Positions 22,145 to 34,099 of a stretch of 64,000 bases of DNA are shown one piece after another. Position numbers and translations under genes: made by a program. Within the stretch, counting starts at the first letter, position 1. Every line of letters begins with the position of its first letter. The notes beneath the pieces are model-generated. The model saw nothing but the letters and a program-made list of their open reading frames with translations, did not search any database and was not told the DNA's origin. Source of the DNA: Pseudocercospora fijiensis CIRAD86 (lineage: Eukaryota > Ascomycota > Dothideomycetes > Mycosphaerellales > Mycosphaerellaceae); contig NW_006921537.1 of the NCBI RefSeq assembly GCF_000340215.1, forward strand, positions 1 to 64,000. The letters are read 5' to 3'.

Positions 22145-23450
22145 TGCCTCTATATATCGATCTCTCGCTATAAAGGGCTTAGATAATCTTATAAGTTAAT
22201 AGCGGTACTATATAAGGCGAAATCCTATAGTACCTTATATAAGAGACTAGTTACTAGATAGCTCTTTCTACGCTTTATCGGAGGCTTAAGGAATAGAGGG
22301 TTAACTATAGCTATTACGCTTACTATAACCGAGTTAATAATATCGAGGTACTAAAAATCCGAGTCGTATATACCTTCTCCGCTTTACGCTTAACTAATAA
22401 AGAAGCGGTTAAAGTACTAAAGATAGATAGATTTAATATTAGCTAGCGGAGATATTAACGGATACGTTAAAAGCTTAAATTAAAATTTAAAGAAGGTATT
22501 ATTATAAGATAGATAGATAGAAGTAGAAGAGGAGATAGTAAAGGTCTTATAGGAAGAGCTCGAGAAGTCTATAGTAGAGTCCTTCGGCTAACGGTACCTA
22601 TATACCTATATTAGGTCTAAATATAATATTATTAGTAGAGATCGGCTATATCGTATAGCTTACTTACTAAATCCTAAAGGGTTGCGAGTCCGCTATAAGC
22701 GGGCGCGAGAGCACTATAGAGCGATTATTATACTAGGCCCTAGCTACGTAATATTAATAGATGCTTACTATAAATTCGAGTATTAGGGAATATAGATCTA
22801 CGTAGCTATTAATATCTACTCGCGTTATATTATCTAGGTCTACGTAGGGATTACTAGCCGTATAGCTATATCCGTACTCGCTTAATATATTACAACGATT
22901 AAGAATAGTAGTATAATACTATAGATTATTCGATTAGACCGTAGAGCGGAAACGATTCTAGCCGTAGACGCTTACTATACGACTCGCCTTACGACTCGTA
23001 GTAACCTAGAACTAGAACTAGAACTAGAACTAGAACTAGAACTACTAGCTTTCGAAGACTGCTTTAAATACAGTATAAGTAAGATAAACTAGCGGATCGA
23101 GGTATAGTAGCGCTAGTAAGCACCTATATTAAATAGCTAGAGGGGCTATTTTTACAAGTTGCTACGCGAGTTACTATACGATACTAAATTGCTAGCCGAT
23201 CGGATTGCCTTCCTTATAGTCTATATACTAATTATACGCTATAAAGTCCTCGAATTTATTTACCTCTAGAATAGCTATCGGATTAGGAAGTAGGCTAATC
23301 GACTATACGTCGTACTAGGTATTCCGTATATTCTATACTATTATCTAGAGCTAAGCGGGCATTCTTATTAAGGTATTCCTATACCTAACGGCGTACTTAA
23401 TAATATAGAGGAAGACCTTTAAGGATTCGGTATATATTAGATTCTATAGT
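22145..23450 (+). pseudogene. Fungal DDE integrase-core (rve-type) protein, RIP-degraded
   Basis: The plus frame starts near ATGCCTCTATATATCGA and reads, after decayed helices, GPSYVILIDAYYKFEYQGIQ (first Asp), IYVAINIYSRYIIQVYVGIT, then IIRLDRRAETILAVDAYY (second Asp, RSDHG-like), SISKINQRIEV (Glu), LADRIAFLIVYILIIR, NSYRIRKQANRLYVVLGIP and HSYQGIPIPNGVLNNIEEDL. This is the integrase-core protein common in ascomycete genomes, not attached to a gypsy pol. A GAACTA microsatellite at about 23003-23044 gives a Leu-Glu run between the catalytic blocks. It is probably the transposase of a DNA element; inverted ends were not established. Confidence 0.75.
23003..23044. repeat. Hexanucleotide microsatellite (CTAGAA)n inside the integrase gene
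   Basis: About seven GAACTA/CTAGAA units encode a Leu-Glu repeat within the DDE integrase-core frame. Confidence 0.85.
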
Positions 23451-23616
23451 ACTCGCTATAGACTCGCTAATAGACTCGCTCCTAGATCTTAAAGCCTACC
23501 TGCCCGAGGCTACGCCTACTTAGTATAAGACAGCATCACAGACTCGCGGCTTCTCGTATCTAGTTAGTAGTAGCGAGAATAATAGCGATAGAGAGCGAGT
23601 TTACCGCTAGGTATAC

Positions 23617-23802
23617 TATAAAGGGCTACGCCCTAGGTAGAAAGCGCTAGCCTTAGGTATTCGGCCTACGCGACTCTAACCTACTACTTAGCGCTTAGCG
23701 CACCGTATAAAACTATTCGGATTTGCGTAGATAGACCTAGCTCTTTATTAAACCTATTAAGTCTTATATCTAGTATCTACGTACGCGTTACTTGTCCGTA
23801 AT
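23617..23802 (+). repeat. 5' LTR remnant
   Basis: Matches 30131-30316 from TATAAAGGGCTACGCCCTAG through CGCGTTACTT. Upstream similarity fades by about 23572. Confidence 0.75.
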
Positions 23803-23805
23803 GTT

Positions 23806-24975
23806 AGGTTCGATCTTTGTTATAGGAAACGCTAAGGTTTACTAGGAACCCGAGTAAGAAGGCTAGGGGAACGCTGCCCCTACTACGCTAGAGATAACTA
23901 GGGATAAGATTTATCGCGCCTTCGAGAGTCTCTATACTAGGTAATAGACAATAGAAGCCTAGCTATAAGCTACGCGCTCTACGCTCTAATAGGCGGAAGT
24001 ATCTCGCTAGGCCGGGTCTACCGAAAACATTACGACGCGAGACTAGTCTACGAACGAGATCCTAAAAGGACTCCTAGAAACCCTCTCGGCTACTAGCTAA
24101 AATGTAACGGCGTTACGCGAATAGAAGCTACTATCGTAGGATAGAAAAGCTAAGACGTTTTAGGACTACCTACTACGACTAAGAAGTTCGTACCGAGTTC
24201 GTTCTAGGTTAAAACCGAAGCTCTCCGAAGATTACTACTAGGATACTATCTACGATACCCTACCGGCGAAGGAACGCGCTAGAATACGCTACTTCTAGGA
24301 AAGAGGAAGCCTTACGAAAGGAAAGGACCCTAAGGCTTTCTTCTAGTAACTTAAGGACGTATTCGCGGATAGTAACGAAGCCGCTAAGGCGCTAGAGCAA
24401 CTCTAAGCCCTAGGATGTGCTTAGAGACAACCCTAGTACGACTAATAGCTAGAATTCGACGGCCTTCTACTAAGCGTAGGCAGAGACCGCTAGACCGACG
24501 ATACAAAAATCGGATACTTAAAGAATACCTTCTCGAACGCGGCTAAGACTTGTGCCGCCGCTATACTAAAGATTAAGGATTACTACCTCTATATAGAGGA
24601 AGTCGAGCAAATTATAACGAACCTCGAATCGACGGACTAGTTTAAATAGGCTACGAAACGCTAGTAAGAAAGGAAGAAGGAGACCGCGAGCTCTTCGGTA
24701 GTTATCCTACCTTATATAGCTCCTATAGCGAACCCGAAGGTCGACTCCGATAGGGACGTAGTTATAAACCCCGCCTAAACAAACGCCTTCTATAAGAAGA
24801 ACCGCGGAGGTTAGTAAAGAATAGTAGGGAAGCCTAGAGCTAAATAGGTCGACTCTATAGAGAGAGAGAAACGTAAAAAGAAAAGGCTCTACTTTCGCTA
24901 TAGAGCGAGCGGATACTATATTCGCGACTACCCGTACGTACCGCCGGTTTAACCTGCTAAGATTAGCGTTACCTC
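23806..24975 (+). pseudogene. Gypsy gag with decayed zinc knuckle
   Basis: The plus frame contains AKTFQDYLLRLRSSYRVRSR (Q at TAG), YFQERGSLTKGKDPKAFFQQ and a C-terminal LYFRYRASGYYIRDYPY. That last block is a CCHC zinc knuckle (CFRCxxxGHxIRDCP) whose cysteines read as Tyr; TGC to TAC is the TpG to TpA change. The nucleocapsid would bind element RNA. Confidence 0.7.
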
Positions 24976-25129
24976 CGTATAACCTATACTAGAAGATATA
25001 GAGGAATAGTCGGACTTAAGCAGTTCCGACTCGGGAAAAGAATAACTCTCGCTTAGAGTTAGGAGTCGAGAGTAGATAAAGTACGGGTAAGGAAATAGGA
25101 AGAAGTTAAAAAGGATATAAACGGGAACC

Positions 25130-28100
25130 TTATATATACCGATATAGTCCTCGAAAATAACGTCGGAACTTCTACTCTTATCGACGAAGGATACTAGTAC
25201 TACGCTACGATTAATACGGGCCTAGCTAGAGGCCTCGGGCTTAGCTATATTAGCCGAGAGTCCCGAGAAGTAAAAGGAGCGTCGTCTACGATATAGGACG
25301 CGAAGATTGTCGGAGTCGTCGCCTTCTAGATAGAAATTAATAGGTTCTAGTAGATAGTATATACTTACGTCGTACCGGGATTAACCTTCCCTCTTATCCT
25401 AGGAACCTATAGAAGGTATATAATAAGGTTAGGACTATACCTAAAAAGCGTCGGTACTATTATAGAAGGGCCCGGTATTAGGTTAACGAAGGGTATTACT
25501 ACCGCGAATTCGATATAAGCGGGAATATCGCTACGATCGACGCTACTAGAAGCCTACTTACCGCTACAATTACCGAGGATATTAAAAAGGCCCTAAAGAC
25601 GAAAGAATATCCGACGATCGAGGAGCTAAAGAAAAAGCTACCTCCGGAGGTTCGTAATATAGCTACGCTATTTTATTAAAAGGAAGCCGATAAGTTAGCG
25701 CCCTATCGCCCTAGTATCGACTATATAATAGAACTCCGTAAAAACCTAGACAAATCCTAGCCGTAGCTCCCCTAGAGCCCGCTCTATAGTATATCGAAAT
25801 AGGAGCTTTTAGTCTTACGAAAGTTACTTAACGAACTCCTAAAGAAGGGATTTATTAGATCCGCGAACTCCGAAGCGGCGGCGCCCGTATTATTCGTTAA
25901 GAAACCTAGCGGTAGGCTCTAGTTCTACTACGACTATAGGGCGCTTAACGCTCTAACGAAGCAAGATAGATATCCCCTCCTACTAATCCCGGATACTATA
26001 AGGAACCTAACAGAGGCCCGGTAGTTAACTAAGGTTAACGTAGTCTCGGCCTTTTATAAGATTAGAATAGTAAAAGGATACAAGTATAAGACGGCCTTCC
26101 GGACTAGGCTAGGCTCGTTCGAATAGCTAGTATACCTATTTAGTTTGTCCGGAGCCCCGGCTATATTTTAACGGTATATTAATGCTCTCTTACGGGAGTA
26201 TCTAGACGACTTCGTATTAGCGTATATAGACGACGTAGTTGTCTACTCGAGCGGGTCGAGGGAAGACTATTTCCGTAAGGTAAGGGCGGTTCTTAAGAAG
26301 CTTTAGGACGGAGGCCTTTACCTCGATATTAAAAAGAGCGAATTCGCCTAGAAAAAGATTAAGTACCTAGGATTTGTCGTCTATGCCGACGGAGGAGGAG
26401 TATTAGCCGACCCCGAAAAGGTAGAAGCTATATAAAAATAGGTAGTGCCTAAGACCTAAAAGGAAGTTCGTCGTTTCTTAGGATTTACGAACTACTACTA
26501 TATATTCGTACCGAACTATTCTAAGATCTCTGTACTATTAACCGCGCTTACTAGTAAGAGAACCCTATTCTCCTAGGGAGAAGAATAGGACAAAGCGTTT
26601 AAGACGCTAAAGGATAAATTCTACCGCGCCCCGGTACTTACCTAGTAGGACCCGTCTCTTCCTACTTTCCTTAAGACGGATTATAGCGAGTTCGCGATTA
26701 GGGGCGCTCTTATAAGTTATCTAAGAAAAGGCAGGGATCCGCCGACCGGTAGGTTTCTTTTCGAAGAAACTAAATAAAGCGGAGATTAATTACGATATCT
26801 ACGATAAGGAAATGCTCGTAGTCGTATCTAGTATTAAGTTTTAGGACTCCGAGCTAAAATTATATAGCCCCTTTACGATTTAGACGAACTATAAGAACCT
26901 AGAATACTTTATAGTAAAGCGCTAGCTATCCGAAAGATAGATCCGATAGTAGGAAGAACTAGCGAAGTACTAGTTTACCCTAGTCTACCGGCCGGGAATC
27001 GAAGCTATCCTACTAGATACCTTATCGAGGAGAGAATAAGATGCATTAGGCTAAGACGATAAGCTTTCGAGGTTCCGGAGATTCTTAGAGCCGGACCTCT
27101 CTCTAAACTAGCCGGAAAACGTCTAGATTTCTAGTACTACTATCCGTAGCTTCCCGCGTATAATAAAGGCGAGCCCGTTATCCCTACTCGCGAACGAAAC
27201 GGAGCCCGCGTAGCCTTCGCTAGAAAGCGCTAAACTATTCTAGGACCTAGAGATAAACGATATATAGAAGAGTATTATCGAGAAAGATACGGTATACTAG
27301 ATAGTAGTACGGAAAGTCCGTAAGGGAAGTAGAATATTACAACCGGAAATTAAAGTAAAAATTTAGATCGGGGATTATATAATAGATCCTAAGGGGTTCC
27401 TTCGCTACTACGGTAAGCTCTAGGTTCTAGGAGCCCTAGCGACGACAGAAACCGAAAATAAAGATATAGAGGCCGAGGAACTATAGTAGGATATACTATA
27501 TACGAAGATTATCTAGTCGATCTATAACTCGCTACTCTACGGCTACCCTAGCCGGGATTCTACTACTTCTATACTAGGTCGCGACTTTTACTAGCCGCTA
27601 TAGTCGAAGCAGGTACGGCAATTCCTACGGAACTGTAACTATTATAGACGTAATAAGGTATAGAGGGAATATAAACACAGCCTCCTAAAACTACTACCGG
27701 TACCCGACCGTTTCTTCTAGGAAATTTCGATAGACTTTATAACTAACCTACCGGAGTTAGATAGGAACTAGTATCTATAGGTAATTAAAGACCGCCTTAG
27801 TAAATAGATTGCCCTTATCGGTACTCTCTCTATAAAAGTAGAGGAATGCGCGGTTTTATTTCTAAAATACTAGGTTAGGTATTACGGACTACCTCGTACT
27901 ATTACTAGCGATAGAGATACGAATTAGATAAGCACTTTCTAGAGGGAGATATATCGACTACTTAGCGTAAAGTAGAGGTTAAGCTCCGCCTACTACCTAC
28001 AAACCGATAGGGGTCCGGAGCGCGTAAACTAAGATATATAAGCTTACCTATAGAACTATATTAACTAGATATAGTCCGATTAGAACTAATAGCTTCCTAT

Positions 28101-28850
28101 AGTAGAACTAGCGTTTAACGGGAGATACTAAGCGGGGTTAGGAACAAGCTCCGCCTTCGCGACTTATAGTTACGAATCTACCTCCCCCGTTACGTTAGAA
28201 GAGGACTTAGCTATCGATAGATAGCTAACTATAGCGAAACGGGCGGAGGAGTTCGTAGACAAGATTAAGAAGATCTTAGATCTGTACTAAGTATAGATAG
28301 CGGAAGCCGTATAGAAACAAGAGGATAGCGCGAACAAGACTAGAACTCTAGCGCCGGTATATTATATTAGAGATAAGGTCTAGCTCAACCTAAGGAATTA
28401 CTAGACCGGTAGACTAAAGAAGAGCCTCGACTCGAAGTACGCTAAGTATACGGTAGAAGAGGTATTATCGCCTATCTTAGTATAACTCTTAAAGATACCT
28501 AGTAATATTTACCCGATATTCTATACCGACCTTCTAAGACTTACGAGCCGGGACCCCCTTCTAGGGTAAGTAACTAACGACGAATAGCCGGACCCTATCT
28601 TATTCGAGACGTATAAAGAGTAGTAGGTCGAAGAAATCCTATATACCCGGAAAAAGAAGTAGGGCCGAGGGCGAGAAGTACTCGTAAAATAGAGCGGGTA
28701 CTATAAACCTATATAGGAACCCCTAGACAATATTACGGATACCTCCGCGCTAGACGACTTCGAAGCGAAATATAGACAAATCGAGGAGAACGACGGGCCT
28801 CTAGGAAATTAGGAGAAGAGAGGAAAACGGAAGAAATAACGCGGTAACCT
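25130..28850 (+). pseudogene. Gypsy pol: protease, RT, RNase H, integrase, chromodomain
   Basis: Protease-like TSTLIDEGYQYYATINTGLA lies at about 25165-25230. RT blocks are [23 protein letters not shown], [20 protein letters not shown] and [13 protein letters not shown] (catalytic YIDD near 26220-26240, intact). RNase H is [20 protein letters not shown] at about 26760-26820. The frame shifts by one near 26720-26760, so at least one indel exists. Integrase reads EISIDFITNLPELDR (about 27725) and LRTITSDRDTN-type (about 27890). A chromodomain-like segment (VEEILYTRKKKQGRGREVLV, then SGY) sits near 28615-28710. Confidence 0.8.
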
Positions 28851-30015
28851 AGAGTTTTTCTACGGAGTAACGGGTTTACAGATTCTAGGGACTTTTGCTA
28901 ACTTCTAGAGTTTGGATTTTCTTACTAACTTATTAGACTTAGGTTTACTAGAACACTAGAGAAGAGAAACACAATTTAGAGTTAAGAAGAATTTTATTTA
29001 GGTATTTATAAGTAAGTATCGGGTCTCCGCCCGAAATTAGAAGGTTACCTTAGGACTATAACAAAAATAATAATAACATATCCGAAACTACCTAGAGCCT
29101 ACTAGAAAACCTACGGAAACCTTTACTCCTCTAGCGGACTTAGACGATTATTACCGAGGTAGAGGGCAGTCGGAACGCTACTAAAAAAGAGAGGTTAGTA
29201 AGAGAAAGTCGAAGGGTAGCGAGGAACTTACGTCTAAGTCTATTAAGCTACGATATTAGCGACGGTATTCGTTACCTCCGAAGCGATAGCGCTAAAACAA
29301 ACGGTTAGCGAGGGTTTTATCGCGGGAAACGGGGAATCTTACCTAGATAATAACCCCTACAGCTAGAGAGACTTAAGAGCTTTCTATACTTTAAGAACCT
29401 TAAGAAGCTCGGAGTGCTTCTTAGCGATATTAGCGCGGGTCGCGCGGGTATAGCTAGCGTAGGCTACGTAGGCTATTTAAGGACTAAATAGTTAGCGAGA
29501 GATTCGGTACAAGAATCGCGATAACCTATAGTAGGGCGTAAGCAATTCTCTTACGAGCGTAATTAGCGCAAGCCCTCGAGCTAGCGGGCTTAAGAAAAGT
29601 TAGCGGACCCTACGACAAATCGGACGGGAACCTTATAGATTAGTCGGCGCAGTCTTCGTAGGAGTTATAGCAACTAACGTAGTAAATTCGACGAGCTATC
29701 TAAGACAAGTTAATTTTACGAAGGGAACTAAGGAGGAAGGGGAGGGACTTACGGTATTAGTAGTAGTAGTAGTAGTAGTAAAGGTATATATAGAGAAAAG
29801 AGGAAGAAGACGAAGAAGAGAGAAATATTAATACTTATAGAAAGCGATATAGAAGTAAAGGTCGCGAAGGCAACGGAAGGCGCGAGTATAAGTAAGGCGC
29901 GTTTTAGGAAGCGGTAAGTAGGTAAAAGAGCGCGGTTTAGTAGTCGCGAAGAAAGTTATAGCCCTTAAAGCCTAAGATATAGTAACCCCGACCGGAAAGT
30001 AGCGGAAACCCCGAT
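28851..30015 (+). other. Gypsy 3' untranslated internal region
   Basis: Internal sequence between pol and the 3' LTR, with a TAG-trinucleotide run at about 29756-29782. No further gene is recognised, although a frame continues to about 29090. The bases just before the LTR (GAAAGTAGCGGAAACCCC) are purine-rich. Confidence 0.5.
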
Positions 30016-30316
30016 TGTAAGGGAGGATACTACGAGCGCGTTACTTTAGAGAAGCTTAGATAGGTACAGATCTAATAGATAAAGTAATAGCGATAGAAAC
30101 CGCGATAGAAGGGGAGGAGGACGGGGGTAATATAAAGGGCTACGCCCTAGGTAGAAAGCGCTAGCCTTAGGCATTCGGCCTACGCGACTCTAACCTACTA
30201 CTTAGCGCTTAGCGTACCGCACAAAACTATTCGGATTTACGTAGATAGACCTAGCTCTTTATCGAACCTATTAGGTCTTGTGTCTAGCATCTGCGTACGC
30301 GTTACTTACTCGTAAT
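30016..30316 (+). repeat. 3' LTR
   Basis: Starts TGTAAGGGAGGATACT and ends near CGCGTTACTTACTCGTAAT. The TG start is intact here, whereas it is TA in the solo copy at 11179. The end is placed by similarity to the 5' copy, to within about 8 bp. Confidence 0.7.
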
Positions 30317-30476
30317 ATATACTTACTTCTTCGATAGCTAATTGCCGAGTATATAGCTATAGGGTTAGGGCCTAAACTAATAGAGTTAGACAAGCTATTA
30401 GCAGCTCGTAATTAGACGTTAGGTAGGGCGAATACCGGGGCTAGATTAATTAAGTTTGCAAATAATATATACTAAT

Positions 30477-30531
30477 CTAAAATAAGGGATCTACGAGCCG
30501 GCCGCGAGCCGGCCGCAAGTCGCTTATTTTA
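30477..30531. repeat. Hairpin with perfect 10-bp arms
   Basis: CTAAAATAAG at 30477-30486 and CTTATTTTAG at 30522-30531 are perfect inverted arms. They enclose two GAGCCGGCCGC copies that are themselves palindromic. It lies about 65 bp before the ATG at 30594. Confidence 0.8.
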
Positions 30532-30593
30532 GTTCTATTTACTTTTTAATCTTTTGATTCCTATCTTGTTCTACCTTAGTTCTACTACTAATA

Positions 30594-31790
30594 ATGCCTA
30601 TCTAGGGTACCTTTTATACTATTACCGGCGCTAACTATATAACACTATTAAAAACATACGTATTCTATAACTAATATAGTCTTAAGAACCCTAATCTACT
30701 AACCGAGCGATTTGTACGCGAGCCGTTAGTAGTAGCAGCTACTACCGCTGCTGCTACTACGAGTTTAACTACGAGTATAGTACGAGGCTTTAATACGTTC
30801 CCTTCTCTACCTAAGGCGGCGAATACTATACGCAATACTACTATTTAGTAGTATAAGCTAACTTCTCGACTAAATGCTAGATCTCGGAGCCTCTCGCAAC
30901 GTCTACTAATACCTATATAAGCATTAAAGGAGCTAATAAAGGTATTATTTACCTACCGCTATTTAGTTTTTAGCTAGCGAGTAGAGGTTTCTTATAGAGG
31001 TAGAGTCGACCTATAGGAATATAATTAGCTAGTTCTATAGACTTCTATTACTAATATCTAGTCTAATAAAGACTTCGAAGAAGCTAATATATTACTTATA
31101 GACTAGGTTCTTAGTCGGATTAACGCTAAGGACCTACTATAAGGTAGCGTCTATTAGGTCGACGACTATACGGAGCACTTCTTCTATACTAATTTCGATA
31201 ATAAGCGCTTATTACTAGATAAAGTCGCATCCAAAGCACTCGGCCTAGGACTAGTTAAAGAGGCTCTTATACTCTTTAAACCGCAAATAGGGAAAGCAAT
31301 AAAGTAGCTACTAATCTATTACCTTAAAATTTAATCTAATAATAGTAGAAGCTATAGCAATAAAGGTAACTAAAGCGGAAGTACCGGCTAAGTACTCCTA
31401 CTACGAGTAGTAGCGCGAGTGCTATAGCGAGTTAGGACGGGGTTGTTCTATCTATAGAGATTAAGTAAAAGAAGCTATAGAAGGAGAAGGTAATCGATAT
31501 AAAAAAGCCGCCTAAGTTTATTAACCTAAGCAGTAAGGACACCGCGAGGCTACTACGAGTTACGCCTATTCTAAAAGAGTCGAGCGAAGCTAAGGACTAG
31601 CAATATAGTTAGCAAGATAGTTAGCAAGATAGCTAGTAAGAAGGCTAGTAAGGTTAGTAAGGTTAGTAAGGTTAGTAAGGCTAGCAAGGTTAGCAAGATA
31701 GCTAGCAAGATAGTTAGTAATATAGTTAGTAAGATAGTTAGAGCGGATAGAAGAGTTAGAAGCTAAAGCGTACTTAGAAGCTAGTTAATC
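30594..31790 (+). pseudogene. Unrecognised element ORF 2 with Gln-rich tail
   Basis: From ATGCCTATC the plus frame reads GTFYTITGANYITLLKTYVF, a Thr/Ala-rich linker, RSLSQRLLIPIQALKELIKV (Q at TAG), LIDQVLSRINAKDLLQGSVY and LGLVKEALILFKPQIGKAI. A shift then leads into a tandem AGCAAGATAGTT / AGTAAGGTT block (about 31597-31745). Read in one frame with TAG/TAA as Gln, that block is QQDSQQ/QQGQQG-like. No domain is recognised. It could be the first gene of a DNA transposon whose second gene is the minus-strand frame at 31890-32400. Confidence 0.4.
31597..31745. repeat. Short-period tandem repeat (9-10 bp units)
   Basis: Units AGCAAGATAGTT, AGTAAGGTT and AGCAAGATAGCT are tandemly arranged at the end of the ORF. 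CAA/CAG versus TAA/TAG variation between units is RIP-type. Confidence 0.75.
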
Positions 31791-31842
31791 TATTATCTAT
31801 AGAGATACGATCGAAGAAGATAGGAAATTAAAATATAGACTC

Positions 31843-32462
31843 GCTACAGACTCGCTACAGACTCGCTCCTTAAACATTATCTACTAGTAGCTCGCGATCG
31901 CTATTTAGCTATAGCTCCTTCTATATCGTATATATATTCTTAGACTTAATAATAGCCTTATTCTTAAGCTATTTAAACTACGAGAGGTAATATTCTTCTA
32001 ACTTATCGAACCTAGCTTCTAATGCCTTAATCTTTGCCTCTAATATAGTATTCTTTGCCTCTATAGCCTCGACTCGCGCCTATATCGCGGCTAGCTCGCT
32101 ATTTCTATCGTCTTCTTTAACCTCTTCTATACTAGCTATATAGCTAGACTTACCCTTATACTTATAATAAGCGTAGATACGCTCGCCCTTACTATTAAGT
32201 ATACGATACTTAAAGTTGTTAGAGCGTATACAGTAGTAGTATAGCGCTAGTATAAGCTTACTAGAGTCCGTTTCTATAATAAGTCTAGTAGCCTTATATT
32301 TCCGTAGTCTATTTAATACCGCCTTCTTCTTATCCGGTATTACTATTTAATCGAGTAGCTCTTACTATATCTACGCGCTATAATACTAGAAATCGTAGGT
32401 ATTTATAGTCGCAGGGCGTCGAAGTCTAGAGCGAGTTAGTAGCGAGTCTATAGCGATGTGCC
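31843..32462 (-). pseudogene. Coiled-coil protein remnant, minus strand, between GACTCGCTA repeats
   Basis: The minus frame reads KKKAVLNRLRKYKATRLIIE, YYYCIRSNNFKYRILNSKGE, AYYKYKGKSSYIASIEEVKE and EAKIKALEARFDKLEEYY, so a basic region is followed by a coiled coil. The frame is flanked by GACTCGCTACA repeats at 31848-31880 and by their inverse GCGAGTTAGTAGCGAGTCT at about 32425-32445. GACTCGCTA repeats also follow the integrase-core gene at 23450-23480, suggesting one transposon family. No function is assigned. Confidence 0.4.
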
Positions 32463-33158
32463 TCGCGATTTATAATAAATATTCTCCTCCTTCTACTAGT
32501 AAGTATACTACTAAAGTTAAAGCTAAAGCTAAAGCTACTAAAGCTACGCTAAGAATAAGGTCTCGCGGAATACTAGTTATAGCGGCTACTACTATTAGTG
32601 TCGCTATCGCTATCGCTATCGCTATCGCTATCGGTAGAAGAAGAATATTACAAAGCAAGGCGCGAAAGTATAGCGAGTCTAAGTAAGGTTTATCGCGATA
32701 ATAGGTATAGTAAGGTTAGTAAGGAAGGCGTAACAGGAAGCGACAATAGACTAAAGTGAAGCTAACCCTCTATTAACAATCTAGTATATATAGAGCTCCG
32801 TCGCTATGCCCGTACTCGAGCTAATATCCTAAAGAGCGATTTCTACTTCTAGAATAATAAGTCGATTAACGTCCTTAAGAAGTCTAGTTAGATATCCTAT
32901 AATTCTAGCACGAGCGGCGCCGAGTCTGTTAAGACAGATAGAACAAATTATCCCTCCGAGCCGTATATTCTCCCCTTCTCGTCTAAAACAACGCTAGGTA
33001 TGCTACTACTACGTAGTTTCGTATATAGCCGGGAAGTAGGACTATAGTAAACGGGGTTTAGGTTAGCGCGAGATTAGCGCGAAGATAAGAACGCATATTC
33101 TTATACGTAGCGTACTTATTCTACTAGTTAGCGCAAGCCGATCCGATTCCTTCTTTAT
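32463..33158. other. RIP-altered sequence with a GCTATC microsatellite
   Basis: A run of about five GCTATC units at 32601-32632 gives an Ala-Ile repeat in one frame and its antisense in the other. A plus frame near 32770-33150 looks weakly protein-like but is not recognised. No gene is called. Confidence 0.45.
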
Positions 33159-33163
33159 ACATT

Positions 33164-33289
33164 ACTTAAATGTAACTAATAATTGTATTTAGAAGAAGGG
33201 CTAATTATAGAAAGCCTAAAGATAAAGTATAGCAGTTACAGCCTTAGGTATTAGGTACGTAATGAACCCTAATACTACACACTCTAAGT
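33164..33289 (-). repeat. Copia 3' LTR (left), heavily RIP-altered
   Basis: 126 bp from ACTTAAATGTAAC to ACACTCTAAGT. Compared with the right LTR it has TpG to TpA and CpA to TpA changes throughout. Confidence 0.85.
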
Positions 33290-34099
33290 TACCCCCTTAG
33301 TACGTATATATCGCTATAGAATAAAGGAAACACAATAGCTATTCGTTAGTAAAGCAAACAAGGGGGTATTAGGTAAGTGGGAATAACTAGACTAGGCTAT
33401 TTAAACAAAGCAAACAAAAGCAAACAAGACCCTCCTTAGTACTTAGTAGCTAGCTTTATAGCGCTCTTAATAGCAGCCTTGCAATCTACTAGGTTTAGTT
33501 GTTTAATAAAGCGGCTATGCTTAATCTTGTTAGGTAGCTTAGTAAAGCTATTAGTAATCTAATCGTGTATACTAACCTATTAAACGATAATAGAGCTATT
33601 AGCAATCTTCTCTCGGATATAGTAGATACGAGTATCTATATGCTTCGTATAGCTATTAATGCTAGTCGACTTAGTAATAGCGATAGCCGACTAATTGTCC
33701 TTATAGAGCGTAACTAGAAAAATGTAGCCCTTATAGCCGATTTCCTTTAAGGAACGAGCTAAGGCAATCGCCTCCTTAGCGCCTATAGTAAGTTAGATAT
33801 ACTTAGCTTTAGTTAACGATAGTATAATAAGCGTCTAGCGTCCGGACTTATACAATAGAGGTCCGCCTATAATAGTAAAGTAGAATCCGCTAGTAGAACG
33901 TCGAGTAACTAGATTATTAGCCTACGAGGCGTTATAGTATCTAGCAAAGCTTAGCTTATCGTTCTATATGCCTTAGAAACGCATGCTACAACTAAGGGTA
34001 CTAACTAGGTACTTAATTAGCTAAAGGAGTGCGGTATAATGTTCTTTAGTTAGGTTAGAGATAAATCGTAATAACAGGCCTATAGTATAGCAAGCATTA

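Larger units (their letters stand above)
23572..30316 (+). mobile_element. Ty3/gypsy chromovirus, plus strand, with truncated 5' LTR
   Basis: The 5' LTR remnant (about 23572-23802, good match from 23617) and the 3' LTR (30016-30316) enclose gag, protease, RT, RNase H, integrase and chromodomain frames in the standard order. About the first 100 bp of the 5' LTR are missing or replaced, so target duplications cannot be checked. The same LTR exists alone at 11179-11500. All coding parts carry RIP stops. Confidence 0.85.

Noticed and set aside
32456..32686. 76-codon frame with Ala-Ile run
   Set aside because: It is driven by a GCTATC microsatellite and equally open on the other strand.
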